This document shows positions 1 to 10,955 of a stretch of 64,000 nucleotides of DNA, in pieces. Below the pieces are notes generated by a model. The model searched no databases. It had not been told where the DNA came from and worked only from the letters and a program-made list of their open reading frames with translations. Position 1 is the first letter of the stretch; every line of letters starts with the position of its first letter. The DNA is from Toxonevra muliebris (Eukaryota; Arthropoda; Insecta; Diptera; Pallopteridae): NCBI GenBank assembly GCA_963691655.1, contig OY829326.1, positions 42,559,989-42,623,988 of the forward strand, given 5' to 3'. A program made the position numbers and the translations under genes.

Positions 1-981
1 TCAGCATTTAGTTTCACAAATACCATAACATTGTATACATTTACTACATCATCATTGAATTACATTTGTCAAAGATAATTCAAAGATATATAAATATCGT
101 TTTCATTTTCCATTGACAAGCCATAATTTTAGCAATTTTCAATGCATTACGTACATAATAAATTATCCATTCTGCATAACAGCAATAGTAGCTAGCAGCA
201 ATGACAGCGGCAACAAAAACAAACAACAATCACAAAATAATAGTTACGATTGTTATAAATTATTAATTAATAACCGCAAAATTAGTTTACCAACAATATT
301 CTTTTTTTGCTATTTGTGGGCAAATTAACTTAGAAAAAAAAATGACAATAACAGACAAAAAACATACACAAAAAATAAGCGTCAATAACAATAAAAAAGT
401 ATTTTAACAACTAGAAAAACTAAGTTATAGAGTTTCCGTTGAAAATTGTAATTTTAAAAGCGTTTGCTACCGGGTTTAAACAGCAATGACTGAGGCAGAG
501 GTAATTTGTGGCACATTATTGTTATTGTTATTGGTTTTGTTTGTTTTTTTTTTCAGCAGTCCACAAAACAAAATTGCATTTGCAAATCATTAGAAAAAAA
601 AGGAAGAAAATATGTTGCACAAAACAAAACATAACTTAAAAAAGTTTTCTTGCTATTTATGTTAAATATGCGCAACTAACAACCGAAGCAATAGCAGCAG
701 CAGCAACAGTAGCAATGATAATAGCAGCAGCAACAAGCAACAGTATCAGTAACCACAACGTAAATACTAGCATTCGTTACAAGTTACTATTTGCCATTTG
801 CGGTTACTACTCGATTGTTTGTGATATTAATGTCTTTTTAGCTACGCTGAGATTTTTGTAGGAGGCTGACATAAAAAGGTTAGATAGCATGCAATACTAA
901 TAAAAAAAATGCTTTTACTATTGCGTAATAATAATTTTCGGTTAACTAAAATTAACAGTAAAATTATTTATTTATTATATA
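1..981. other. AT-rich noncoding stretch
   Basis: No gene is visible. The stretch has homopolymer A/T runs and a CAG/CAA-type trinucleotide tract near 688-742, typical of fly noncoding DNA. Short open frames here are uninterrupted only by chance and are rich in Asn, Ile and Phe as expected from base composition. Confidence 0.6.
688..742. repeat. Imperfect CAG/CAA trinucleotide tract
   Basis: Repeated AGC, AAC and AAT units are visible directly. There is no long open frame through it, so it is unlikely to code for a glutamine tract. Similar short tracts recur at 4138-4172, 26040-26060, 39872-39900 and 40078-40120. Confidence 0.7.
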
Positions 982-1075
982 CAAGGTTGCGCAAAAGTAA
1001 TTACCCGATCTGATTAAGCTAAAATTTGTTTTTCTTAATTTTATTTGGACTTTGAATTTTATTTCATTAAATACT

Positions 1076-2700
1076 GAAGTTACTTACTCACTTAGCATTC
1101 TGTCTAACTGGTGCCGTGAATTCTGTCTTAATGTAAATCCTGGCACAACAGAGATTATGCTTTTCACTAGAAAGTATAAAATACCAACTTTTGCCCTCCC
1201 CAAAAATTAATGGCACCCCGCTTTGCCTTAGCAAGCGCGTCAAATATTTAGGATTTGTTCTCGATCTTAAACTTCAATGGAAAGCTAACATAGCAGGGAG
1301 AGTACGAAAAGCCCCTTGCGCTCTCTACTGCTGTAAGAGGGCAGTAGGTACAAGATGGGGTCTTCAACCTCGAGTTACTTCCTGGCTCTACACAGCAGTG
1401 GTCGAGCCTAATCTTCTCTATGGATCCGTCTTCTGGTGGCCAGCTACTGCAAAGGCGGTCAACCTTAAACAACTGGATAAGGTTAGAAGAATGGCAGCAA
1501 TATTGATTACTGAGCCTCTCCGCACTACCTCTACAAAAGCTCTCTTCGCAATCCTTCATTGGTTGCCAACTTCACTTCTGATTAAGCAACAAGCTAAGTA
1601 CTCTGCTCCCAGACTCAGTGCCCTAACTCGGTGGATCCAGTCGAACCTGGGCCATGCCAAGATTCTAATCCACGATACGTCCGTACCAACTAATAAAGAC
1701 TACATTTGCTATACCCCTAATTTAAACCACACGTTCTTCACCCATATCCTTATCCAGTAGAGAGGAATGGGTTAATGACGAGGTGGTCACTGACAATTCA
1801 ATTGAATGCAGATGGATCCAAATTGGAAGAAAAGGGTCGGCTATGGCATCTTCTCTAGCAAGCTGTATCTCAGACTCTCTTTTCGACATCCTGACCATTT
1901 CAGCGTATTTCAAGCGAAAGTAATGGCTATCTATCAAGCGTCCAAGTGGCTTATTCACAACAATTCATTCGATACGAATAACTGTATCTACACGGACGGC
2001 CAAGCAGCAACCAAGTCCCTTGCCGGTGTGTTCCCTACATCACTTGACTGCCGATCTTCACTCAAATTTTTGTCGAATCACTCGCAGGTCCACCTATATT
2101 GGGTACCTGGACATATGGATATTTCAGGCAACTGCAATGCCGACGAGTTAGCAAAACAGGGCTCGCAGATATATCATATCACCTTCCTGCACCATTGGTA
2201 TCCCTCTTACGTCTATTAAATTAGCCATTAAGCAAAACTTCCTTGAGGAAGAAAAAAGATGCTGGGTAGCGGAGAATACCTGTGGCATTACCAGGCTAAC
2301 AAGGACCACGATGCACAATAGATGGGCTAGACAGCTACTCAACCTTAGCAGAAACTCTATCAGCATTACGAATTCGGTGCTCACGGGACACTGCATAATG
2401 GGGAGACATGCTGCAAGACTAGGACTGCCATTCAATGACTTCTGTCGCAGCTGCGGCTTTGAGGAGGAGGAAGAAAGAGTCCTCTATTTCATGTGCGAAT
2501 GCCCATTCCTGGCCAGGAGGTGACTAAAACTCCTGGGCTCACCTTTCTTCACTAGTCTTTTCGAGCTATCATCCATAAATATTAAGGACATACCCAGATT
2601 CATTATGGAATCTTCATGGTTCTCCACTCCGTAAATGAGGGAGTCGCGCCGTACTGTGCTTTCAAGCAGAAGGCTGCCACTCCAACCTAACCTAGCCTCC
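1076..2700 (+). pseudogene. Decayed non-LTR retrotransposon: end of RT, RNase H, Cys-rich tail
   Basis: This is a 5'-truncated LINE copy. In order it holds the end of a reverse transcriptase domain (around 1091-1180, NWCREF then LNVNPG; and 1200-1750 with VKYLGFVLDLKLQW and LLYGSVFWW), an RNase H domain (1800-2165) and a C-terminal Cys tail (CRSCG...CECPF, around 2440-2510). The reading frame changes at least four times. The RNase H keeps ADGS (about 1808-1818), TDGQAA and NADELA, but the glutamate expected in VFQAE is a lysine (VFQAK). The 3' end reads CCAACCTAACCTAGCC near 2680-2697. The order RT, RNase H, CCHC-like tail is known from the I, LOA and R1 groups; I cannot choose between them. 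It sits inside the element spanning 982-3014. It cannot encode a working protein. Confidence 0.85.
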
Positions 2701-2769
2701 AGTTTTATGGAGATTTGAGCCCTTTTTTATGGTATCTTCCATCACCTTTCTCTAGTTTTAGGGAATGCG

Positions 2770-2960
2770 GAAATTTTTGCCAATGACTTCAAACATTCCC
2801 AAAGAAAAAAGTCGAGAAAGGTCAGATCGAGTGATCTTGTCTACTAATACAAGTCGCCAAACGGGAGATTATTCCAATTACCCCGTATTTTGGAGAAGTA
2901 TCGCGATACATGGTTTGTATTACTTCACAAAATTTCAAAATCGGGATGATATAAAACGCC
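2770..2960 (-). pseudogene. Scrap of a Tc1/mariner-related transposase
   Basis: Read on the minus strand, 2770-2830 translates to SLDLTFLDFFLWECLKSL. This matches the SPDLxxLDFFLWG block near the last catalytic residue of many insect Tc1/mariner-related transposases. The upstream codons are broken by stops and frameshifts, and the N-terminal two thirds are absent. It lies just inside the right inverted repeat of the element at 982-3014, in the orientation expected if this is that element's own gene. Recognition rests on one short block, so confidence is moderate. Confidence 0.4.
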
Positions 2961-3014
2961 ATTTGCAAAAATTTGAGCATCTATCGATAGGGTGACGACT
3001 TTTGCGCCATCTTG

Positions 3015-5114
3015 TGCATTTGCTCATAAAAACTGATATAAAATTTTGTAGTAAACATAATATATTTGTCTTTATAATGAGATTATAAATTATATTTAAC
3101 AAAAATATACATATAAAACTAGAGGGAAAATAGATAAAGGCATGTACATATTGTTTCTTGGTGTACAGTACAGCCAATTCAGAATTACTCGGTGGAGCTA
3201 AAATGAGAGGCTGATAAAAAATCCTGTTGATCTTAACTCGATGAAAAGCTCATACTTTTTGATTGTTGATTATGAATCAAAAGAAGAGTAAGGGGACGAA
3301 AAAATTTAAACCCACCCCTCCCTAGAAAATCTCTGGACTCTGTATTCGATTTAAATTTAACCAAAATAAAAAAAGAAACAATTTTCCAACAATAATAAAA
3401 TCATTTATCAAAAAAACAAACAAAAGAGAAAATATTACCAAATTATTTTGCAATATATATAAAATATAAAATAAAAGTCTATAATTCGTGCAAAAGGTTT
3501 ATTGCACTTTTAAATTCGTGTTTTTTTTTTTTTTTGGAATTCTTCAAACGAAATTAGCAGCCAAAAAATAGATAAATAAAAATAGCAATTAGTGAGCAAC
3601 AAGTAAGCAGGTTTTTTGCTTAAATCTTTCGTTTTAGCAAAACAGCGCTGCAATCAATTTTCAATCACATCACAATCAAAGCAAAACTATTTTCAAATCT
3701 GCGTTTATAATTGGGCAAACAAACATAAAAATTACATTTACAACAACAACGAAAAATCACTTGAATCTGTTTATGACTTTATAACTATTTTATTACAAAA
3801 CTAAACAAAACGCTTGTGCAAATACTTTTCCAGTTCATCAATTACGCCGCGCTGCTCAATTCAGATAATAATAAACTTTACGCATATGATGATGATGGAG
3901 ATGATGAAGCATGAAGCTATAAAGTATGGGGCATGGTTATGTGCAAAAATGTCACAATGTCTTCTAATTTTTTTATCGTGTATTTTTTTTTGTTTGTTTC
4001 TTTTTATTATTTTTTTTTTTGTTTAAATTTACACTCAAAATAATTATGAACGCTATTTGTGGCAATTTGTAAGAGTCACTGTTGTTAGTTATGTGTGTAT
4101 ATATGGCACGATTTATTATACAGACTGTTTACAGACAGCAACAAAAACAACGGCAACAACAATGATGAAAACAACAACATCAAAAAATTTGCAGAAAGTG
4201 ATTTTGCTTTTGCAATTGCGATTGTACTCGAACTAGTAAATGTGACCGATGTTTGCTGTCGCTTCTGCTGCCGTTGTTGTTGCTGAAAAAATGTTATGAT
4301 GATAATGATGATTATGTAGATGATGTTGTTGCGGATGACATGAAATTTATGTATGTTGTTAACCATTAGGAAGACCATTTCTTTTCTTTTATTTCTTTGG
4401 ATTTTCTCATTTCGGAATTTACGCGTAGTGTTGGCTAGAAAAATGCTGAATAATTTATTTTCATTTTCAGTTTCCCTGAATGTGAGAAAGTATACGGATT
4501 GTGTGTGTTTATGTGATATTAATTATAATTATGGTGAGAAGATTTTAATTTCATAATTGTTGATCGGTTCTTAATATGTAGTAAAAGTTAAGATTTACTC
4601 TAAATTAAATTGAAGCTTAAAAATGAAACTTTTTTGCCATAACAGGTGGGCACAAAATTTTAAGGCACTTTAATTTAATTTCGATTTTATTATTTTTATT
4701 TAATTTAATAAAATTTGTGGCTACCAGCCACAAACAGAGGGAAACTGTGGAGACTGTTGCCCTCCCAAAAATTTTAATGCTTATAACCTTTAAACATACA
4801 CTAAGGTGGGTGATGTATGGGCAAAAATGGCCTCGCTAGTGTATCAATCGCGGGGATAAAAGGATAAAAACATGAACATATTTTTTTAACACTTTACTAG
4901 TTAGTTAGTTAGTTGTTCTTTATTCAAAATGCATAGCTTAAAACAAATAAATAAATAAATCTTAAAAATAATCTATTCTTGATTAGAACATACGACTGGT
5001 AACATTATGTAATTGTTGTCAAGCACATTAAAGCCAAAACTTCAGGGTCACTTTATAGATGTCTCTTTTTTGGATTTTAGTCTGACGTTTGAGTTTTTGC
5101 GGTCTGGTCACAAC
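3015..5114. other. AT-rich noncoding stretch
   Basis: No gene is recognised. It contains poly-T tracts (3520-3535, 4010-4020), ATG/GAT triplet runs (3885-3905 and 4295-4325), and a small hairpin at 4714-4734 (9-bp arms TTTGTGGCT/AGCCACAAA with a 3-base loop). Otherwise I see nothing. Confidence 0.55.
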
Positions 5115-5988
5115 TAGGGTAGAATGGGGAGCATTCACCACTGGGGCACATTAGCCACCCCCCCCCTTATCTTATAATTTAAGAAAGTTTTATAATTGAA
5201 ACAATCTATAATTTGTGCTTTTATCGATCATCTTTCATCCCTTCTACTTTGACAGTTGAGCTTTGAAAGTGATCGTGGGCAGACGTGTTTTTGTGTTTTT
5301 CGGATGGTTGCAAAAATATTTGATAGTAAGTAAATCTTGTAATAACTTTTTTATTTATTGAGTGAGAAAAAAGTTGTTCAACTATGTTATTCCGGTGTTA
5401 TTTAATTAAAGAATAAGCAATAGTTTCTTTTCATAAATGTTCAAAAAGTTTCAAAACATTATGTTTTTATGAAAGTGGTTGCTCCTGGGGCACATTCACC
5501 AGAATGCGGATGGGGCGGTTTCGACGGCATATGATATGAATTTAAGTCATATCTAAATAAATTCCTCTGGATCAGTACTATCCACTTTTATTTACATGTA
5601 TATACAAATGCTTATTTTTTTTATTAAATAACTTATATTTTTTTACAAAATATTTTAAAAATGAATCATTTATATTTTTGTTATTTTATGTTATAAATAA
5701 ATTTTCATAAATTATATATAAGTAGAACTTATTCTGACTGATAATATGTAATAGTAATATACAAGAACAAAAATTAAAAAAAAAAAATAACTATTACTTT
5801 ATCAAAAACCTTGAATTTTATTCCTTGGCGGTTGCACCCCACCCCCTTGACGAATGTACCCCATGACTGGGGCAGTTTCACCACTACTAAAATAATAGAA
5901 ATCATTAAAATAATTTTTCAAAAAAAACTATTAGTTTAGCTTAGACAACATTTAAAAAAAAATGGCGAATGATCCCCCTTCTACCCTA
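5115..5988. mobile_element. Non-autonomous element with TAGGGTAGAA termini
   Basis: The left end begins TAGGGTAGAATGGGGAGCAT; the reverse complement of the right end begins TAGGGTAGAAGGGGGATCAT, an inverted repeat of about 24 bp with four mismatches. Inside, a CTGGGGCA box recurs three times in the same sense (5141, 5485 and 5867), each followed by a CATTxxCCA- or TTTCACCA-like stretch, which looks like subterminal repeats. No transposase is encoded. No clear target duplication was seen. The superfamily is not assigned. Confidence 0.6.
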
Positions 5989-8209
5989 CATATTTTTTAG
6001 TACAGATACTAGATTAGGATAAATGTATGTAGTAAAACAGAGTAAATGTATGTTATGCATGAAAAATATAAACATAAGCAAACATAACAGCAATAAAAAA
6101 ACTTAATCATTGCCCAGCTCTTGCTGGGACCAAACTAAAATTATTCCACGAACCTTTTCTAGACGACATAACCAAGATCACCAAACTCAAAATTGGGAAA
6201 CTTCACCAACTGGCTGTAGTCAACAAAGAGCAAATACCCATTAACAAATGAGGTTGTGGTATCAGAACGGCGCTCTAGGTCTTATTGTGCTCACTGTATC
6301 TGTTCGGAATTTTTGTTAAATTTTTGATATGAATTTTGGTCCAATTTTTTATTTGATTTTTGGTCTGTTTTCGGTTTGAATTTTTATTTGAATTGTGATC
6401 AGATTTTTAGACGTATATTTTATAAGATTTTTGGTGTAGTCGTTAGAGAAATGACTTATCTTATAATTTAGCAAAATCAGCCATCCCTAAACCCAAATAG
6501 TAGATCCGAGTAAATGAAAGGCAAAGTAAAGCACAACAAATTTTTTATTAATAAAAAAATACCTGCATTAGTTTACCAGGGTTTCGCCAACATCACCTTT
6601 AAATGCTAGTTAGAATAACAAGTAAATCTGATTAACCTCTTAGCAGAAAAAGTTCACATGAGCATATGCATTCAAACTGTTGCTTCTTCATTTACTATTT
6701 AAAAAACAACATATTTCAAAGTGTGAAATTAAGAGTTCATGAACTATTTACATACCTCAATGTTAGACATCAGATTCTTGAGACTTTTATTATGTTCAAT
6801 ATCAACTGCTGTTATTTTTAACTAACAAAAAGTTAATGTTATGGGTGTATTCCCTGATATTACTATCAACTAACAACACAGACTAACACAGAAAAACTAC
6901 TGATGATCTAGTAAATACATATAGTTGCTACATGCTTATGAGCCCACATATATGGATTCAAGCACAGGCAGATTAAGCTCCGACTTCGACTGTTACTAAT
7001 ATCTAAAATTATTCTTGTTTTTCTAATGTTATGTTTTTTATTTTCTATTTGATGCATTCATGTCGTTTTCTTGTATCCAACTTCCTGAATTATATAGCAA
7101 TCACAAAAAACAACTTTATCATCTTCATCATTTCATCATGCTAATCAACATCATCACAACAACATTAGCATGAAAAAAAGAAGCTTTTTAACCCTTTTTT
7201 CTTACATATTCCGTTTTTTTTTTTTTTTTTTGTATGTAAACAATTTAAATTGAAATAACAAAATTTCAAATAGGGAGCGCACATGGTACAGGTACAAACA
7301 AAGAGACGGACATATAAATTAGATACACATACCGGCATGAATATAGGCTACAATTACCCCCCGTATATACTTGTAGTTAGATACACACCATTATGGGAAA
7401 CTCTCACATATACATACGTAAATACATGGATATGTGTGTATAATATACCTACTCGTAAGCCTTCTTCTTCAACTAGTTTTTTTTGAACTGCAGTTGCTCT
7501 GGTTGTTTTTATTATTGTTGTTATCTTCAAAAAGTTTTCTACCACAGCTACAACTAAATATTGCCATTGCTTCTATTGTTGCTGTTATTATTTCGGAGCA
7601 ACAAAATTACTGGAGCGCAACGCATAATGTTGCCAACAAGTTGAATTTTATGCTGTAGTCTCTTTGTAGCTTGAATACAATTCTGAAATTGTATTTCTCT
7701 ACTAAAATTGTATGCATTTTTTTGTCCATATGAATTTATGGTAAAGTTATGAAAAAGAAAATTAAGATTTTTCTGCAGAAATTTCTATGCCTCTTTTGTA
7801 TTTATTTTTTGTTTTTTTTTTTTGTAATGAACTCTGTCTAGACTGTAGACTAAATATACCTACATATACATGTGTAAAAGTTCATAAAAAATATTACATA
7901 ATGCTTAAGGGGTAATAGCGACCACACAGGCGGTTAATCGCTTATATCTTAATACGTAATTATCTATAGATTTTGAGAGCAGTAATAAACGATCTTCTTA
8001 GTGTAAAGTTTAAGTTCTTTCACACTCGATTTAAATTAGCTAGATATCGCTCGCATTCTGAAAGACTGTCTTAATCCAAAAAAAAAAAAATTAAGTATTC
8101 AAAAATAACTGTTATTTAATGTAACCTGGTGTAAAAAAAATAATAACGGTATTTTATGAACATTTCTCATCTGAAGAATATGGCAGTTGCAGAATCCAAG
8201 CGATATGTA
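5989..8209. other. AT-rich noncoding stretch
   Basis: No coding region is supported. It contains a possible SINE tail at 6245-6300, a poly-T tract at 7213-7231 and scattered ACATATA-type repeats. A segment at 8043-8075 resembles one terminus of the MITE family found at 29192 and 41270, but no partner end is visible. Confidence 0.5.
6245..6300 (+). repeat. Possible SINE 3' segment
   Basis: The text TGGTATCAGAACGGCGCTCT, followed by an AGGTCTTATTGTG block, resembles TGGTATCACAATGGGCC near 59045 (minus strand) and GGTATCACAATGGACC near 42878. The similarity is short and judged by eye. Confidence 0.35.
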
Positions 8210-8871
8210 TTGGGAGTATGAATGTATAAACTCGTAATTGTGACTAACTTCAATATCTATCATACGCGCCATTTTTTTGACATTGACAGCTATTCTATCT
8301 CGAAGAGCGCCAAAAATACTATAAGAATTGATCTGTCAAATAATTTTCATAATTTTACAAAAGTGTTTTACTATAGCTGAAAATGTCGAATATTTGATGG
8401 GATATGAAAGGTGTCGTGTATTATGAGCTGTTGAAACCGAATGAAACGATCACTGGCGACCGCTACCGACTACAATTGATGACGAAGTTATTCTTCAGCA
8501 CGACAATGCTCGGCCGCATGTTGCAAGGCAAGTAAAAACATACTTGGAAACGCTGAAATGGGAAGTGTTACCCCACCCGCCGTATTCTCCAGACATTGCT
8601 CCTTCTGATTACCACTTTTTCTGATCGTTGACACATGGCCTGGCTGAATAGCACTTCCGTTCTTTCGAAGTACTCAAAAAATGGGTCGATTCGTGGATAG
8701 CCTCAAAAGATGAGGAATTCTTTCGACGTGGAATCCGTATGCTACCAGAAAGATGGGAAAAGGTTGGGGTTAGCGGTGGACAATACTTTAAAGAATAAAT
8801 TTATAATCACTTTTTCACAATAAATGTCCAAGTTACGAAAAAAATACAAGTTTATACATTCATACTCCTAA
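8210..8871 (+). mobile_element. Internally deleted mariner-type transposon
   Basis: The ends are inverted: TTGGGAGTATGAATGTATAA at 8210 against TTAGGAGTATGAATGTATAA as the reverse complement of 8871 leftward. They include a perfect 20-bp core (8213-8232 and 8849-8868) and are flanked by TA on both sides (8208-8209 and 8872-8873), the target site of mariner elements. The interior encodes two joined pieces of transposase. The first is around 8405-8480 (GVVYYELLKPNETITGDRY). The second is around 8490-8610, with HDNARPHVARQVK holding the second catalytic aspartate, then PPYSPDIAPSDYHFF. The N-terminal half with the first aspartate is missing. The element is 662 bp, about half the usual 1.3 kb. 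Confidence 0.85.
8390..8797 (+). pseudogene. Mariner transposase remnant
   Basis: This is the C-terminal half of a mariner (DD34D) transposase. It starts near NMSNI/GYERCRVL-like text and continues as GVVYYELLKPNETITGDRYR. A deletion then joins it to VILQHDNARPHVARQV and YSPDIAPSDYHFF, followed directly by a stop. The third-aspartate block (PSDYH) and the second (HDN) remain; the first (normally GDEKW) is gone. The tail around 8620-8790 still resembles a mariner C-terminus but is out of frame. No activity is possible from this copy. Confidence 0.8.
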
Positions 8872-9429
8872 TACAAGCACAGAAAGAAAGTGTTTTACTA
8901 AACTTTAGAATATTGAAAAAAATATCTAAATTAATTAATCTATATCAAAATACACGCATACAGTGAGAGGACACTGCAACAAACTGAAAGAAGTTTAAGC
9001 TAAATTTTTATCCATTCAACATCAATTAAGTAAATTCACTTATTACGTTCACATTTTTAAGTTTGTGTTAATAATAAATGCTTGAAGCAGGAGTATCCCA
9101 CAATCCTGATTTCCAAAAATCCATACAGGATATAATTCAGACACTTCCTTAAAAGACAATACAAAATCCAGTCAAGACACATTCCAGACAAAAAATTCAT
9201 TCTTAATTCTATTTTTACTTTAACTCATTGAAAAAATGAACTGTAAATAATTTGTAATAATTAACTTTTTGTTTTTCGTTTAATTTTATTTTAGTTTCAA
9301 TTTTATTTTTGCCTTTTCTTTTCTTTTAAACAAAAATATTTTAGAATTTCCCTTAAGGCCAGCCTCATTAAGAGTTATATTTATATTTCGAAAGAGCAAG
9401 CGTTATAGCCTTAACATTAAAAATAACAA
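8872..9429. other. Noncoding stretch
   Basis: AT-rich sequence with no recognisable coding region, inverted repeat or simple repeat of note. Confidence 0.45.
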
Positions 9430-9841
9430 TAGCTGCGTTTTATTCGCCACTTGCTTCTAGTTATGTATAACTAGCAGCGATAATTGTATGGGAAAACAAC
9501 AACAAAGCGGCAGAGATAACACGTATACTTAACAAGTTATTTAACTACATCAAATTCTATTGTGAACTGTTAGTAGCGAAACGAGAAGTTTGGCAAAAAC
9601 AGAAATATTTGAAATGTCTGGCGGTGAAAATAAGTTAAAATCATAGTTAAATATTCTTATAAAGAGTAAAAACTAAAAACAATGCCTGCGATTGACCGCA
9701 ATAACTGAGATCCATTAAAATGTTTCAGCTCTAGCTACTGAGCAGTTTCATTGTGAATAACATTTTAACGGAAAAGAGACTTAACAACTTGGTCATTTAA
9801 TTCGGACATGTTAAACTGACTGGCGAATAAAACACAGCTAA
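9430..9841. mobile_element. TAGCTGCGTTTTATTCGCC inverted-repeat element, short copy
   Basis: The left end TAGCTGCGTTTTATTCGCC is matched by the reverse complement of the right end, TAGCTGTGTTTTATTCGCC (18 of 19). A second copy, in opposite orientation, lies at 48955-49790. Alignment by eye is good over most of this copy, including the segment that reads AACAATGCCTGCGATTGACC here. The copy at 49 kb carries about 370 extra bases in the middle. No protein is encoded. This is a non-autonomous DNA element of unassigned superfamily. Confidence 0.7.
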
Positions 9842-9899
9842 TATTAATAACACTGTAGATGAATTTTCAACTTTCAAAATAACACAAAGTTGTAACTAA

Positions 9900-10257
9900 C
9901 ACCATCGGTTAGGTATTCTTGAGTAGAGTTTATGTTCACAGCCGTTGGCGCTTGTTCTTCAGATATTTAATTCTAAAAATATTGAGGTTTCGGTCAAAAA
10001 TAAATCTGTATTGAATCGACTTAAATGTTGTAATGGGAGATTATGATAGCTAGGCATGAGTTCCAACACACCAAAAAAAAAAATTACAACATTTTAAGTC
10101 GATTCAATAAAGATTTAAATTTTGATATAACAAATAAGGAATAATCAGGCCCAGAAACTCAAAATTTTTAGAAGTAAATATCTGGAGAACAAGCGCCAAC
10201 TTGGCCAAACGGCTGTGCACAGAAACTCTACTCAAGAATACCTAACTGATGGTTGTA
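9900..10257. repeat. Large inverted repeat (foldback) built from SINE bodies
   Basis: Arms at 9900-10034 and 10083-10257 are inverted copies. Both contain the block GGTATTCTTGAGTAGAGTTT and the block ATTGAATCGACTTAA, and small indels separate them. The right arm is continuous with the tRNA-like head at 10290-10400, so the arms are best read as two oppositely oriented SINE bodies, the left one lacking its head. Poly-A/T (10071-10083) lies at the centre. Confidence 0.75.
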
Positions 10258-10400
10258 GTATAATTCTCATTCAGTTTATGCCAGAAAAAGGGTTTGAGAA
10301 TTACACACCAGCCCGAAACGGGAATCGAATCCAAACCTCACAAATGAAAACTAAGCGCACTACTCACTCGACTCGCGAGGTCGACTGGGTTCCCAATAGA
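10083..10400 (-). mobile_element. tRNA-derived SINE
   Basis: On the minus strand a box-A-like GAGTGAGTAGTGCGC (10355-10369) is followed by a box-B-like GGATTCGATTCC (10321-10332), at RNA polymerase III internal-promoter spacing. The same head, with GGTAGTGC and GGTTCGGGTCC, recurs at 59226-59277 on the minus strand, and the text just after it (GGTGTGTAATTCTCA against GGTGGTTAATTCTCA) also matches. That identifies a dispersed SINE rather than a tRNA gene. It ends in a T/A-rich tail near 10083. Confidence 0.65.
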
Positions 10401-10699
10401 GCAGTTAGTTTTTTTATCTAAAATTTCTATACATTGAACTTAAGTTTATCTTAAAAATCAGTAAAAATCAGTTCATCTTCCAGCAATTCATACATTTTTA
10501 TTCATTGCTCACTTTTTATTATAAGCTCGGTTTCTAAAATCACCAGTGCAAATTTATTTCTTTCCTTCCATTAAAAAGTAAACACTAAACTAAAAGTTCC
10601 TTTAGTGGCTACATGAATTTAGTAGTCGCAAAAATTTGCAAGTTTTTTCTATATTTCAAAATGTGCCAGGTTACTTCTTCTGTTTGTGTAATTTGTGCA

Positions 10700-10955
10700 A
10701 TGACTTTAAGGATTGGAATTGAACCATCTTACTTCTGAAGGAGCTGCGATGAAATGAATAAAATACTGAGACCATCTATAACATTCTCTGTGAATGCATC
10801 TATAAGTATTTAGGATGCAAACTACTAAAAGATCTGAAGAAACTGGCAGAGATTCCGTCAACAGATCTTAAAAGATTCTTCAGGAGTATAGGATCGTTCA
10901 AGATGGCTACAACAGAGTTCGATGAACCACGTATAGAGGCATCCAAATGAAATAA
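10700..10955 (+). pseudogene. LINE C-terminal fragment
   Basis: In shifting frames this translates to SYFxRSCDE (about 10728-10757), LCECIYKYLGCKLLKDLKKL (about 10785-10850) and DLKRFFRSIGSF (about 10862-10898), then stops. The pattern CRSCxE, CECP-like and LG...L...FFRSxG matches the tail after the RNase H domain of the LINE at 1076-2700 (CRSCG, CECPF, LKLLGSPFF, IPRFIMESSWF). It is an isolated 3' scrap with no RT or RNase H. Identification rests on this pattern. Confidence 0.55.

Larger units (their letters stand above)
982..3014. mobile_element. DNA transposon shell with ~25-bp terminal inverted repeats, split by a LINE
   Basis: The left end (982-1006) begins CAAGGTTGCGCAAAAGT. The reverse complement of the right end (2990-3014) begins CAAGATGGCGCAAAAGT. 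About 20 of 25 bases agree, and a TA precedes the left end. A remnant of a Tc1/mariner-related transposase lies on the minus strand just inside the right end (2770-2960). Most of the interior (about 1076-2700) is a LINE fragment inserted later. The original element was therefore only about 0.4 kb here, an internally deleted copy. Family assignment is inferred from the TIR sequence and the transposase scrap; the right TA is not preserved. Confidence 0.6.
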
